Source of the DNA: Clostridia bacterium
Lineage (GTDB): Bacteria > Bacillota > Clostridia > Lachnospirales > Lachnospiraceae
NCBI GenBank assembly: GCA_910575625.1
Contig: CAJTFD010000008.1
Span: forward strand, 122,121 to 186,120
DNA: 64,000 nt
Reading direction: 5' to 3'
Shown here: in pieces, positions 25,359-34,176 of the stretch
Position numbering within the stretch: position 1 is the stretch's first letter
Layout of the letters: every line of letters starts with the position of its first letter
Position numbers and translations under genes: made by a program
Notes under the pieces: model-generated
What the model saw: the letters and a program-made list of their open reading frames with translations, nothing else
The model's database searches: none
Told to the model about the DNA's origin: nothing

Positions 25359-26843
25359 ATGGATATACAGGAAGCGAAAGAAGAGATCAAGCGGACATTG
25401 CGTGCCTACACCCAGAAAGAGCCGGACGGCAGCCATTATCGGATCCCGGTACAAAAGCAGCGGCCCATCCTGCTGATCGGGCCTCCGGGCATCGGCAAGA
25501 CGGCGATCATGACCCAGATCGCCCAGGAGGAGCAGGTGGGGCTGGTGTCCTATACGATGACCCATCACACCAGGCAGAGCGCGATCGGCCTGCCGGTGTT
25601 AAAAGAGAAGGAGTACGGGGGGAAGGAGTATTCTGTGACGGAGTACACCATGAGTGAGATCGTGGCCGCCATCTATGATGAGATGGAGGAGACCGGGCAG
25701 GAGACGGGGATCTTATTTCTTGATGAGATCAACTGTGTCTCGGAGACGCTGGCCCCGGTGATGCTGCAGCTTTTGCAGAATAAGACGTTCGGCAGCCATC
25801 CGATCCCCAGTGGCTGGCTGATCGTGGGGGCGGGGAACCCGCCGGAGTACAACAGATCCGTCCGGGAGATGGATGTGGTGACCTTGGACCGCGTCAGATA
25901 TATGGATATCCAGGCGGACTTGGATATCTGGCGCACCTATGCGGCCCAGAATGACATCCATCCCAGCATCCCGGCTTTTTTGACTGTGTATCCCCAGTCT
26001 TTTTACCAGATCGGGCAGACGGAGCTGGAGAAGACGTTCGTCACGGCCAGGGGATGGGAGGATCTCTCCTGCATCCTGTATGCGTATGAGGAGATGGGGG
26101 AGACGGTCACAGAGCATCTGATCTTGCAGTATCTGCATTCTGTCGGTATCGCCCGGGAGTTTTTCCTGTTCTATGGGCTGTTCAGCCATTATGAGCAGGC
26201 GTACAGGGAGAATTATCCGGCGGCGACCCGTGAGAATGCGGAAAAGCTGAAAACGGCCGGGGCCGGGGAGTGCATGGCGGTGGCCGCTGTGCTGGCTGCC
26301 CAGGTGATCGGGCGTGCCCAGGACTGGGGCGCGTATGGGGATCTGACGCGATATATCACCCAGGTGGTCAAGGATTATCAGGAGGGGAAAAAGCCCTGCC
26401 TGGTCAAAGATATCGACGGGGAGATCACCCGGCGAAAAAATGCGCTGCAGGTCAATGTCAAGCATGGGCTGATCACCATGGAAGAGGAAGAGAAGGAAGA
26501 GGCCCTGCTGTATTTCCTGGAGGAGTGGCAGCAGGAAGCGGAGATGGAGCACGCGGGGCCTGCGTCCGCGTATATCCTGACGGAGCGGCTTGATATCCGC
26601 AGGGAGAAGGAGAGAGAGCTGGTGGAAAAGGCGGCCGTGTGCATGGAGGAAGCTTATGCGCTTTTGGAACATGTGCCGGTGGGAGCGGCGCGGCAATATT
26701 TTACGGCGGCGCTGGTCCAAGATCCGGCCTGCGGCCGTTTTCTGGCGGAACATCCCCAGGAGGTGTTCACGCGCCAGAGCGGGGAACTGCTGGTGAGCCG
26801 CCAGGAGGAGGAACTGAGGCGGCAGGTGGAGCAGATGGTGTGA
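25359..26843 (+). CDS. MoxR-like AAA ATPase
   Basis: 494 residues from ATG 25359, 2 nt after the VWA stop and behind GTGGAGGAG. Walker A GPPGIGKT near residue 43-50, Walker B ILFLDEIN near 120, sensor 1 VGAGNPPEYN. The ATPase domain is followed by a long helical C-terminal part without a domain I recognise. MoxR ATPases partner with VWA proteins to remodel or load cofactors into client proteins. Here the VWA gene comes first, the reverse of the usual order. Confidence 0.85.
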   Translation: MDIQEAKEEIKRTLRAYTQKEPDGSHYRIPVQKQRPILLIGPPGIGKTAIMTQIAQEEQVGLVSYTMTHHTRQSAIGLPVLKEKEYGGKEYSVTEYTMSEIVAAIYDEMEETGQETGILFLDEINCVSETLAPVMLQLLQNKTFGSHPIPSGWLIVGAGNPPEYNRSVREMDVVTLDRVRYMDIQADLDIWRTYAAQNDIHPSIPAFLTVYPQSFYQIGQTELEKTFVTARGWEDLSCILYAYEEMGETVTEHLILQYLHSVGIAREFFLFYGLFSHYEQAYRENYPAATRENAEKLKTAGAGECMAVAAVLAAQVIGRAQDWGAYGDLTRYITQVVKDYQEGKKPCLVKDIDGEITRRKNALQVNVKHGLITMEEEEKEEALLYFLEEWQQEAEMEHAGPASAYILTERLDIRREKERELVEKAAVCMEEAYALLEHVPVGAARQYFTAALVQDPACGRFLAEHPQEVFTRQSGELLVSRQEEELRRQVEQMV

Positions 26844-26847
26844 GCGG

Positions 26848-27615
26848 ATGAAAGATCAGAGGCTTTTTGAGACGGAGACCAGGAGGGCGGGGAGCGCCGG
26901 GGATGATCCGGCGGCGGATCTGATCCAGGGGGAGGTGATCCGGCGGATCTTGGAAGAGATGGCGGAGCCTGACTTCCAAAAGTTTGCCAGTTCCCTGATC
27001 CCCAACATCCCCCGGGAGAGCCTTCTGGGTGTCCGTCTGCCCAGATTACGGCGGCTGGCAGCCAAGATCGCGAAGGGGGATTGGCGTATGTACCTGGCCC
27101 AGGCGCGGGACGACAGCTATGAGGAGATCATGCTGCAGGGCATGGTGATCGGGAAGATCCAGGCTTCAGTGGACGAGACGCTGGATCGTATCCGGGATTT
27201 CCTGCCGAAGATCGACAACTGGTCCACCTGCGACAGTTTTTGCGCGGGGCTGAAGCTGGCCAAAACATACCCGGAAGAGATATGGGCTTTTATACAGCCC
27301 TATTTCAGCGCGGGGGAGGAGTACCAGATCCGTTTTGCCGTTGTGATGCTGCTGGACTATTATGTGGAGGAGCGGTACAGGGATGCTGCGCTGCGGATCC
27401 TGGAAAATATACATCATGATGCGTATTATGTGAAGATGGCTGTGGCCTGGGCAATCTCGATCTTTTACATCCATTTTCCGGGGGAAGTTCTGGCATTCCT
27501 CAAACGTGCATCGCTGGACGATCTTACATATAACAAAGCGCTGCAGAAGATCATAGAGTCCAGGGCTGTGGACGCGGAGGCAAAAGCAAAGATACGCGGG
27601 ATGAAGAGGCGATGA
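26848..27615 (+). CDS. AlkD-type DNA alkylation repair protein
   Basis: 255 residues. All-helical HEAT-like repeats of the DNA alkylation repair family. Visible family patches are ESLLGVRLPRLRRLAAKIAK, the segment NWSTCDSFC near residue 127, and FAVVMLLDYY. AlkD glycosylases remove 3- and 7-alkylated purines without base flipping. The first 25 residues are charged and unusual; GTG or other later starts are possible. It starts 4 bp after the ATPase stop and is probably in the same transcript. A link to the glycosidase or VWA/AAA pair is unclear. Confidence 0.85.
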   Translation: MKDQRLFETETRRAGSAGDDPAADLIQGEVIRRILEEMAEPDFQKFASSLIPNIPRESLLGVRLPRLRRLAAKIAKGDWRMYLAQARDDSYEEIMLQGMVIGKIQASVDETLDRIRDFLPKIDNWSTCDSFCAGLKLAKTYPEEIWAFIQPYFSAGEEYQIRFAVVMLLDYYVEERYRDAALRILENIHHDAYYVKMAVAWAISIFYIHFPGEVLAFLKRASLDDLTYNKALQKIIESRAVDAEAKAKIRGMKRR

Positions 27616-27630
27616 AAATGCCATACTGTC

Positions 27631-27659
27631 TTGTCACCTGTCAAGATATATGCTATACT
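27631..27659 (+). promoter_or_regulatory. sigma-A promoter of the nadABC operon
   Basis: TTGTCA at 27631-27636, 17-nt spacer, TATACT at 27654-27659 with TGC in front (extended -10). The leader is about 135 nt, with a hairpin ATGCAGATCTT / AAGACCTGCAT near 27724-27752. Confidence 0.75.
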
Positions 27660-27672
27660 GTCTATACAGTAT
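27655..27672. promoter_or_regulatory. candidate NiaR operator on the nad promoter
   Basis: ATACTGT (27655-27661) and ACAGTAT (27666-27672) are exact inverted repeats around CTAT, covering the -10 and start point. A further ATACTGTC lies at 27623-27630, just before the -35. The regulator gene closing the operon is NiaR-like, so NAD-precursor repression here is likely. Confidence 0.6.
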
Positions 27673-27802
27673 TTTGAGTGAGAGGATACCTGTCTGACGA
27701 TCTGATGTGCCGGCGGGGATCCCTGATGCAGATCTTTTCGGAAGACCTGCATGGGGATAGCTGGAAAGGGATATTGGGTCACCAGGCAGGAATAGGAGGA
27801 AA

Positions 27803-28723
27803 ATGGATATACGAGAGAAGATTGAACAGTTAAAGCAGGAGAAAGACGCAGTCATCTTGGCTCACTATTACGTCGCGCCGGAAGTCCAGGCGATCGCGGA
27901 CTATGTGGGGGATTCTTTTTATCTGAGTAAATTAGCGGCCGGGCTGCCGAATAAGATCCTTGTGTTCTGCGGGGTCTCCTTCATGGGGGAGAGCGGGAAG
28001 CTCTTAAGCCCGGACAAGACTGTGCTGATGCCGGATAGAGATGCGGACTGCCCCATGGCGCATATGGTGGTGCAGGAGACGGTGCAGGAGGCTCGGAAAG
28101 CGTATGAGGATCTGGCTGTCGTCTGCTATGTCAATTCCACGGCTGAGATCAAATCCTGGGCGGACGTGTGCGTCACATCCTCGAATGCGGTCCAGATCGT
28201 GAAGAACCTGCCCAACGAGCATATCTTATTTATCCCGGATAAGAATCTGGCCCGCCATGTGGCCCAGCAGGTGCCGGAAAAACACATCATCATCTCGGAC
28301 GGCTACTGCCCGGTGCATGAAAATATGAAAGCAGCTGAGATCAAAGAACAAAAGGCTCTCCATCCCCAGGCGAAGGTCTTGGCCCACCCGGAGTGTAATC
28401 CCCAGGTCCTGGGACTGGCAGATCACATTGGCTCCACCAGCGGTATCATCGGTTATGCGGCCGAGAGCGGAGAGAAGGAGTTCATCATCGCCACGGAGGA
28501 GGGCGTGCTGTATGAGCTGCAGAACAAATGTCCGGAGGCAAGTTTTTATTTTGCCGAGACACGGCCTGTCTGCGAGGGGATGAAGAGGATCACGCTGGAA
28601 GGCATCGCGCATGTGCTAAAGACCGGTGAGAACGAGGTGTGTGTGGAGGATGTCTATGCCGCACCGGCGGGGGATACATTGAAACGGATGCTGGAACTGG
28701 CATCGGAGAAAGGGCGGTCATGA
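27803..28723 (+). CDS. nadA: quinolinate synthase A
   Basis: 306 residues behind AATAGGAGGAAA. Condenses iminoaspartate with dihydroxyacetone phosphate to quinolinate, using a 4Fe-4S cluster. Cys83 (ADCPMAH), Cys169 (GYCPVH) and Cys257 (RPVCEGM) are spaced like the three cluster ligands of the short NadA type. Other family patches are LAHYYVAPEVQ, FCGVSFMGES and YVNSTAEIKS. First gene of nadABC; its stop overlaps the nadB start. Confidence 0.95.
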   Translation: MDIREKIEQLKQEKDAVILAHYYVAPEVQAIADYVGDSFYLSKLAAGLPNKILVFCGVSFMGESGKLLSPDKTVLMPDRDADCPMAHMVVQETVQEARKAYEDLAVVCYVNSTAEIKSWADVCVTSSNAVQIVKNLPNEHILFIPDKNLARHVAQQVPEKHIIISDGYCPVHENMKAAEIKEQKALHPQAKVLAHPECNPQVLGLADHIGSTSGIIGYAAESGEKEFIIATEEGVLYELQNKCPEASFYFAETRPVCEGMKRITLEGIAHVLKTGENEVCVEDVYAAPAGDTLKRMLELASEKGRS

Positions 28724-29925
28724 ATCGATTGGATCTATATTATGATGTGGTCATTGCCGGGTGCGGGGTGGCGGGGCTTTATACGGCTCTGCACCTGCCC
28801 CGGGACAAGCGTATCCTGATGCTCTCGAAGGAGGATCTGAAAAGCTGCGATTCCATGCTGGCGCAGGGCGGGATCTGTGTTCTGCGGGATGCGGCGGACT
28901 ATGCGCCTTATTTTGAGGACACTATGAAGGCCGGGCATTACGAGAACCGGCGGGAGAGCGTGGATATCATGATCCGGGAGAGCCGTCTGGCGATCGATAC
29001 GCTGTTGGGATTGGGCGTGCGTTTTGAAAAAAATGAAGACGGGAGCCTGAAATACACCCGGGAGGGCGCCCATTCCCATCCGCGGATCTGTTACCACAAG
29101 GATATCACAGGCCAGGAGATCACCACGGTCCTGGCCGCGCAGGTGGAGAAGCTGTCCAATGTGAGGATCATGGAATTTACGGAGATGACGGACATCCTGG
29201 TGGCGGAGGGGCAGTGTGTGGGCGTGGCCGCCCGGAAACGTGACGGGGAGATCTTGAAGATCCACGCGGCGGATACGGTCCTGGCCACCGGCGGGATCGG
29301 GGGCTTGTACGAGCACTCCACGAATTTCCCGCTGCTCACAGGCGACGGCTGCCGGATCGCCGAGAAACATGGGGTGGCCCTGGAGAACATGGATTACGTC
29401 CAGATCCATCCCACCTGCCTGTACAGCGAGAAGCCGGGGCGGAATTTTCTGATCTCGGAGTCGGCCCGGGGCGAGGGGGCGGTCATCTTGAACCATAAAG
29501 GCGAGCGGTTCGTGGACGAGCTCCTTCCCAGGGATCTGGTCACCCAGGCGATCCGGGCGGAGATGGAGAAGGAGGGCGTGGAGCATGAATGGCTCTCTTT
29601 TGAAAAAGTCCCGCCGGACGTGATCCGGGAACATTTTCCGAATATTTACCAGAAATGTCTGGAGGAGGGCTACGATATCTTAAAGGAATCGATACCGATC
29701 GTACCGGCGCAGCATTATTTTATGGGCGGGATCCATGTGGACCGTCATTCGGCCACCACGATGGACCATCTCTATGCCGTGGGCGAGACCAGCTGCAATG
29801 GCGTCCACGGCAAGAACCGGCTGGCCAGCAACAGCCTGCTGGAGAGTCTTGTATTTGCCAGGAGGGCGGCTTTACACATAAAGGAGGGAGCATATGGATC
29901 CGATCACTATGCAGCTTGTTGCTGA
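28720..29925 (+). CDS. nadB: L-aspartate oxidase, short form
   Basis: 401 residues from ATG 28720 (ATGA overlap with nadA). FAD-binding start DVVIAGCGVAGLYTAL, the flavoprotein segments MLAQGGICV and ATGGIGGLYEHSTN, and active-site HPTCLY and SARGEGAVI. It oxidises aspartate to iminoaspartate for NadA, or uses fumarate as acceptor in anaerobes. The helical C-terminal domain of the about 530-residue E. coli enzyme is missing, as is common in Clostridia. Confidence 0.94.
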   Translation: MNRLDLYYDVVIAGCGVAGLYTALHLPRDKRILMLSKEDLKSCDSMLAQGGICVLRDAADYAPYFEDTMKAGHYENRRESVDIMIRESRLAIDTLLGLGVRFEKNEDGSLKYTREGAHSHPRICYHKDITGQEITTVLAAQVEKLSNVRIMEFTEMTDILVAEGQCVGVAARKRDGEILKIHAADTVLATGGIGGLYEHSTNFPLLTGDGCRIAEKHGVALENMDYVQIHPTCLYSEKPGRNFLISESARGEGAVILNHKGERFVDELLPRDLVTQAIRAEMEKEGVEHEWLSFEKVPPDVIREHFPNIYQKCLEEGYDILKESIPIVPAQHYFMGGIHVDRHSATTMDHLYAVGETSCNGVHGKNRLASNSLLESLVFARRAALHIKEGAYGSDHYAACC

Positions 29926-30748
29926 TAAATATATACGGCTGGCTCTGGAGGAGGACATCAACAGCGGGGATGTGTCCACCAATGCGGTGATGCCGGGGTA
30001 CAGAAAAGGTGAAGTCCAGCTGATCTGCAAGGAGGACGGGATATTGGCTGGGATGCCCGTGTTTACGCGGGTGTTCACATTGTTGGACGCGCAGACGGAT
30101 GTGGAGGTCTATATCCAGGAGGGGCAGGCGGTGAAAGCGGGCCAGCTCCTGGCAAAAGTCACCGGGGATGTGAGGGTGCTGCTCTCCGGGGAGCGGACGG
30201 CGCTCAATTACCTGCAGCGGCTCTCCGGCATCGCCACCTACACGCATACGGTGGCGCAGATGCTGGAGGGCACGAAGACGAGACTCCTTGATACCAGGAA
30301 GACCACGCCCTGTATGCGGATCTTCGAGAAATACGCGGTCCGTGTGGGCGGCGGGACGAACCACAGGTATAACCTGTCCGACGGGGTGATGCTCAAGGAC
30401 AACCATATCGACGCGGCTGGGGGCATCCGGCAGGCGGTGGAGATGGCCCGGGCCTATGCGCCTTTTGTGCGGAAGATCGAGGTGGAGGTGGAGGATCTGG
30501 ACATGGTCCGTGAGGCGGTGGAAGCCGGGGCGGACATCATCATGCTGGATAATATGACACCGGAACAGATGGGAAGAGCGATCGAGATCATCGCGGGCCG
30601 GGCGCAGATTGAATGTTCCGGCAACATGACCCGGGAAAATATCCGTATGATCACCCAGCTGGGCGTGGATTTTGTCTCCAGCGGCGCGCTGACCCACTCG
30701 GCCCCCATACTGGATATCAGTCTGAAACATTTGAAAGTCTTGGATTAG
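29894..30748 (+). CDS. nadC: nicotinate-nucleotide pyrophosphorylase (carboxylating)
   Basis: 284 residues from ATG 29894 behind AAGGAGGGAGCAT, overlapping nadB by 32 bp. Type II phosphoribosyltransferase: LALEEDINSGDVST near the start, LLDTRKTTPCMR near residue 134, GGGTNHRYNLSDGVMLKDNH near 155, and LDNMTPEQ near 217. It turns quinolinate and PRPP into nicotinate mononucleotide, closing the de novo branch supplied by nadA and nadB. Confidence 0.96.
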   Translation: MDPITMQLVADKYIRLALEEDINSGDVSTNAVMPGYRKGEVQLICKEDGILAGMPVFTRVFTLLDAQTDVEVYIQEGQAVKAGQLLAKVTGDVRVLLSGERTALNYLQRLSGIATYTHTVAQMLEGTKTRLLDTRKTTPCMRIFEKYAVRVGGGTNHRYNLSDGVMLKDNHIDAAGGIRQAVEMARAYAPFVRKIEVEVEDLDMVREAVEAGADIIMLDNMTPEQMGRAIEIIAGRAQIECSGNMTRENIRMITQLGVDFVSSGALTHSAPILDISLKHLKVLD

Positions 30749-30759
30749 GAGGTGGATGC

Positions 30760-31302
30760 ATGGCAAAAGAAATGACGGGAGCGGACAGGAGAAAACAGAT
30801 CTTGACATTGATGCGCCATGCCCGCCATCCGCTGCCGGGAGCCATGCTGGGAGAGAAGACCGGGGTCAGCCGCCAGGTGGTGGTCCAGGATATGGCGCTC
30901 CTGCGCACCGAGGGCTATCCGATCATCTCCACATCGAAAGGGTATTATCTGGACGAGCCCAGGCAGGCCGTCCAGCTGGTAAAAGTCTATCACACCAACG
31001 AACAGGTGGAGGACGAGCTGACCACGATCGTGGACATGGGCGGCATCGTCCAGGATGTGGTCGTCAACCACCGCACCTACGGCAGACTCTCCGCGCCGAT
31101 GAACATCAAGAACCAGAGGGACATCCGGCTGTTCATGGAGGATCTGCGCTCCGGCAAATCTTATCCCCTCATGAATGTCACGTCCGGCTATCATTTCCAC
31201 CATATAGCCGCCGAGCGGGAGGAGATCCTGGGTGAGATCACTGCCGAGCTGGGGCGCAAAGGCTACATGGTGGAATGGCTTCCCTATGAGAGGGGCTTGT
31301 GA
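30760..31302 (+). CDS. niaR: NiaR-type regulator of NAD synthesis (HTH + 3H domain)
   Basis: 180 residues from ATG 30760 behind TTAGGAGGTGG. Winged helix at the start (ADRRKQILTLMRHARHPLPG, then GVSRQVVVQDMALLR), then a 3H domain whose three conserved His lie in KVYHTNEQ, VNHRTYG and SGYHFHH. NiaR proteins bind niacin through the 3H domain and repress nad and niacin-uptake genes. Twelve bases behind nadC, so it belongs to the operon and probably represses it through the 27655-27672 palindrome. Confidence 0.9.
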   Translation: MAKEMTGADRRKQILTLMRHARHPLPGAMLGEKTGVSRQVVVQDMALLRTEGYPIISTSKGYYLDEPRQAVQLVKVYHTNEQVEDELTTIVDMGGIVQDVVVNHRTYGRLSAPMNIKNQRDIRLFMEDLRSGKSYPLMNVTSGYHFHHIAAEREEILGEITAELGRKGYMVEWLPYERGL

Positions 31303-31314
31303 CGGATCAGACAG

Positions 31315-32145
31315 TCACGCTTCGGGAGTGGCCGAGTCCCACAGTTCTTTGAGGGGATGGAAGGTGTAGCCCATATCCTCCCATTTGCTGAGGAGTTCAT
31401 CCAGGATCTGTCCGTTGGTGGATGAAGTGTTGTGCAGCAGCACGATGGCCCCTGGGTGGATTCGGCCCAGGAGTTTTTCGAAGGCCTCCTCCTTGCTGGG
31501 TTGTTGATCCTGGTACCAGTCCACATAGGCCAGGCTCCAGAAAAAAGTCTTATATCCCATATCTTTGGCCATCTGCAGATTGGCTTCGTTGTATTTTCCC
31601 TGGGGCGGACGGTAGTATTTCTCCATTTCAGTCCCAGTGGCTTCTTTGAAAAGTTCCTCCACCTGAGAGAGTTCTTTGGCAAAAGCCTCCTGGGTGGAGA
31701 TCTTGGACATGTCCGGGTGGCTGAACGTATGATTGCCCACGGCATGGCCCTCATCCACCATCCGTTTGAGCAGGTCCCCGCTGGTGGAGACAAAATTCCC
31801 TACAACAAAAAAAGTGGCAGGAGCTTTGTGTTTTTTCAGGGCATCTAAGATCAGCGGCGTGTTCCCGTTCTCGTAGCCGCAGTCGAAAGTCAGGTAGATC
31901 CGTTTGTCCTCGGTGTCCTGGGCGTAGTATGTGTCAAACGCGGCCAGTTCCTCCATGGAGGCGTTGGCCACGGGCGGCTGTCCCTCCTCGGGAAAGCTAA
32001 GGCCCCAGTTGCCGTCTGCTTCCATCTCGATGGATATAGAGCGGGTGTTTTCGCTGCGGATCTGGGCGGTGATCCGGCCGGCACAGAAGGCGGCGATCAG
32101 GAACAGGCAGGTCGCGGCGATCTTTTTCCAATTCTGATCTTTCAT
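31315..32145 (-). CDS. PdaA-like polysaccharide deacetylase
   Basis: 276 residues, convergent with niaR (12 bp between stops). N-terminal membrane/signal segment (IAATCLFLIAAFCAGRI), then a NodB-homology deacetylase: LTFDCGYENGNT (catalytic Asp), NHTFSHPDM (metal His), YRPPQGKYNE, FWSLAYVDWYQD and HPGAIVLLHN. The last two and GYENG match the Bacillus PdaA pattern. PdaA-type enzymes deacetylate MurNAc left bare by CwlD, leading to muramic-delta-lactam in spore cortex. The weak RBS (TAGGA) and an untested promoter leave its timing open. Confidence 0.85.
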   Translation of the reverse strand: MKDQNWKKIAATCLFLIAAFCAGRITAQIRSENTRSISIEMEADGNWGLSFPEEGQPPVANASMEELAAFDTYYAQDTEDKRIYLTFDCGYENGNTPLILDALKKHKAPATFFVVGNFVSTSGDLLKRMVDEGHAVGNHTFSHPDMSKISTQEAFAKELSQVEELFKEATGTEMEKYYRPPQGKYNEANLQMAKDMGYKTFFWSLAYVDWYQDQQPSKEEAFEKLLGRIHPGAIVLLHNTSSTNGQILDELLSKWEDMGYTFHPLKELWDSATPEA

Positions 32146-32234
32146 GACATTCCTATTTAGAGATTTTTTTCAAATATATGAGGAGGGAAGTGGACACATG
32201 CCTGGAAAAGTCCCATATTGACGTAAAAATTTAT

Positions 32235-32293
32235 CAGTGTTGAAATAATCCGTATTTTTTTGTGTACAGATCAGCGATTCAGTGTTAAAATAA
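32235..32293 (+). repeat. 45-bp-spaced direct repeat before the signal-peptidase-like gene
   Basis: CAGTGTTgAAATAA at 32235-32248 recurs as CAGTGTTaAAATAA at 32280-32293, one mismatch in 14. The second copy lies about 38 bp before the start codon at 32331. Possible regulator sites in the gap between two divergent genes. Confidence 0.4.
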
Positions 32294-32330
32294 AAATCAA
32301 ATGGCAAAAAATATGAAGGAGCGTATGTAG

Positions 32331-33506
32331 ATGTCCGGATTTTTGAAGTTTATTGTACACTTGATCGTGTTCTTGTCGATCATCAGCGTTCTGGCGCTGG
32401 CGGTGCCGCCCTTTGTGGGGATCTCCACCGTTGTGATCGACGATGCGGATAAAGAGACCAATCTCCCCTTGGGTTCAGTGACGTATGGAAAAGAGATATC
32501 CGGCAGTGAAGTCCTGATCGGAGATTCGATCGTTGTCCAGGAGGGGCGCCAGGCGTACCGCTACCGTGTCCAGGAGATCGATCTGGATAACAGCATGTTC
32601 ACCGTCCTGGATACCAGCAGGTCCGGCGCGGAGCCGAAGGCCCTGACCATCCGGGGAAATGTGACCAGGGTGACGGTCACGATCGGCTACCTGGGCTATC
32701 TGCTGATAGCGATCCAGTCCACAGAAGGACTGATCGTGATCGGACTGGCGATCGTGTTCCTGATCATCCTCTTTACACTGGCGGAGATCTGGGGCCGGAG
32801 CAAAGATGGGCCGGAGGAGGCAGAGGCCGGGGAGGAGGTTTCCGAGGAAGCCGCGTACACCCAGGATCTTGCCGAGGATGACGGGGATAAGTCACCGCGC
32901 CAGCTGAAAAAAGAGGCCCGCACCCGTCAGAAGGCCGAGGTGGCCCGTCTGAAAGCAGAGGCGAAGGAGCGCAGGCGCGAGGAGAAGGCGAAGCTGAAGG
33001 CGGCGAAGAAGATCGCGCGGACAGGCGGGTTTATCGAGGACATGGAGCCTGTGGAGACGATCCTGGGCCTGGATGGCGATTCCCCGGCGGAGCAGGCGGC
33101 CGACCAGGCACATGAAGAGCTGAAAAAGGAGATCGAGGCTGCGGCGATCACAGCTCCGGATCCGAAACAGGAGAAGATGCCCACCCAGGAGATCCCCGCA
33201 CTGGGCAAAGCCTCCGGGAAGGCGGAGGAGGAAAAAGAGGACGAACAGAAAAAAGATCCAGATCAGGGAGCGGGCGTGCAGGATGCCCTAAAGGAGGGCG
33301 GTGAGCAGGCGGAGACAGCCCAGTCGGATGAAGAGGAGGCTGTGGCGAAGATCGCGATCCCACTCTACACAGCGGAAGAACTGCTGGAGAAAGCGAAAGC
33401 GGCCGGGGAGGCGCCGAGGGTGGTGGAAGACGAGCAGATCGGGGTGACGCTTCTGGATTACTCCTCGATCATCGGCGGTAAAAGTGAAGAGAGCGATGAA
33501 GTATGA
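32331..33506 (+). CDS. membrane protein with inactive signal-peptidase-like domain and charged tail
   Basis: 391 residues behind GAAGGAGCG. One helix at the N-terminus (about 5-27), a small external domain (about 30-120), a second helix (TEGLIVIGLAIVFLIILFTL), then about 240 cytoplasmic residues very rich in Glu, Lys, Arg and Ala. The external part resembles SipW/ER-type signal peptidase I: GSVTYGKEISGSEVLIGDSI, then YRYRVQEI where such enzymes have THRVVEI. The catalytic SxM Ser is absent and His is Tyr, so it looks non-catalytic. It overlaps the response regulator gene. Function unknown; the family resemblance is my inference. Confidence 0.6.
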   Translation: MSGFLKFIVHLIVFLSIISVLALAVPPFVGISTVVIDDADKETNLPLGSVTYGKEISGSEVLIGDSIVVQEGRQAYRYRVQEIDLDNSMFTVLDTSRSGAEPKALTIRGNVTRVTVTIGYLGYLLIAIQSTEGLIVIGLAIVFLIILFTLAEIWGRSKDGPEEAEAGEEVSEEAAYTQDLAEDDGDKSPRQLKKEARTRQKAEVARLKAEAKERRREEKAKLKAAKKIARTGGFIEDMEPVETILGLDGDSPAEQAADQAHEELKKEIEAAAITAPDPKQEKMPTQEIPALGKASGKAEEEKEDEQKKDPDQGAGVQDALKEGGEQAETAQSDEEEAVAKIAIPLYTAEELLEKAKAAGEAPRVVEDEQIGVTLLDYSSIIGGKSEESDEV

Positions 33507-34176
33507 TTGTTTGATCATAGACGATGAAAAACTCCTGGCAGACAGCACGGCAGAGTATTTCAACCTGTTTGGCGTACAGACGGCGGTTGTATACGATGCC
33601 GCCGGATGCCGGGATTTTTTAAAAGAAAATACAGCGCGGCTGTTCTTGCTGGATATCAATCTGGGGGAGACCAGCGGATTTAGACTGTGCAGAGAGCTGC
33701 GGGAAAAGACGGATATCCCGATCCTGTTCATCTCAGCGCGGACCAGCGATGACGACATGATCCTGGCTTTTCATATCGGAGGCGATGATTACATCCAGAA
33801 ACCATATTCCCTGGGCGTGCTCCTGGCAAAAGTCCAGGTGGTGTTAAAACGCATGGGACCGGAAAAACTGCCGGATTATGACGACGGATACCTGTGTGTG
33901 GATCTTGAGGCAGGGCAGGTGCGGGTGGAGGGCCAAGCGGTGAGACTGACCTCCCTTGGATTTCGACTGTTAGCGTACCTGATCCAAAACAAGGATAAAG
34001 TTGTCTCAAAACAGGAGCTGTTCGAGGAAGTCTGGGGGGACCGGTTTACGGGGGATGGCACGCTGAACGTGCATATCCGCAAGATCCGTGAAGCGGTGGA
34101 GCAGGACCCGGGGCGGCCGGTCTATATCCATACTGTATGGGGCGAGGGCTATCGGTTCAGCGGAGGCGGGCAATGA
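33484..34176 (+). CDS. OmpR-family response regulator, module 1
   Basis: 230 residues from GTG 33484; ATG 33496 is an equally possible start. Receiver domain: IIDDEKLLAD acidic pair, phospho-Asp in LFLLDINLGE, Thr/Ser switch in LFISART, Lys in YIQKPYS. C-terminal winged helix with WGDRFTGDGTLNVHIRKIRE and the end TVWGEGYRF. Start overlaps the signal-peptidase-like gene and its stop overlaps the sensor kinase (ATGA). It is the obvious candidate to bind the four tandem repeats at 35495-35533 in front of the ABC genes. Confidence 0.92.
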   Translation: MKRAMKYDCLIIDDEKLLADSTAEYFNLFGVQTAVVYDAAGCRDFLKENTARLFLLDINLGETSGFRLCRELREKTDIPILFISARTSDDDMILAFHIGGDDYIQKPYSLGVLLAKVQVVLKRMGPEKLPDYDDGYLCVDLEAGQVRVEGQAVRLTSLGFRLLAYLIQNKDKVVSKQELFEEVWGDRFTGDGTLNVHIRKIREAVEQDPGRPVYIHTVWGEGYRFSGGGQ

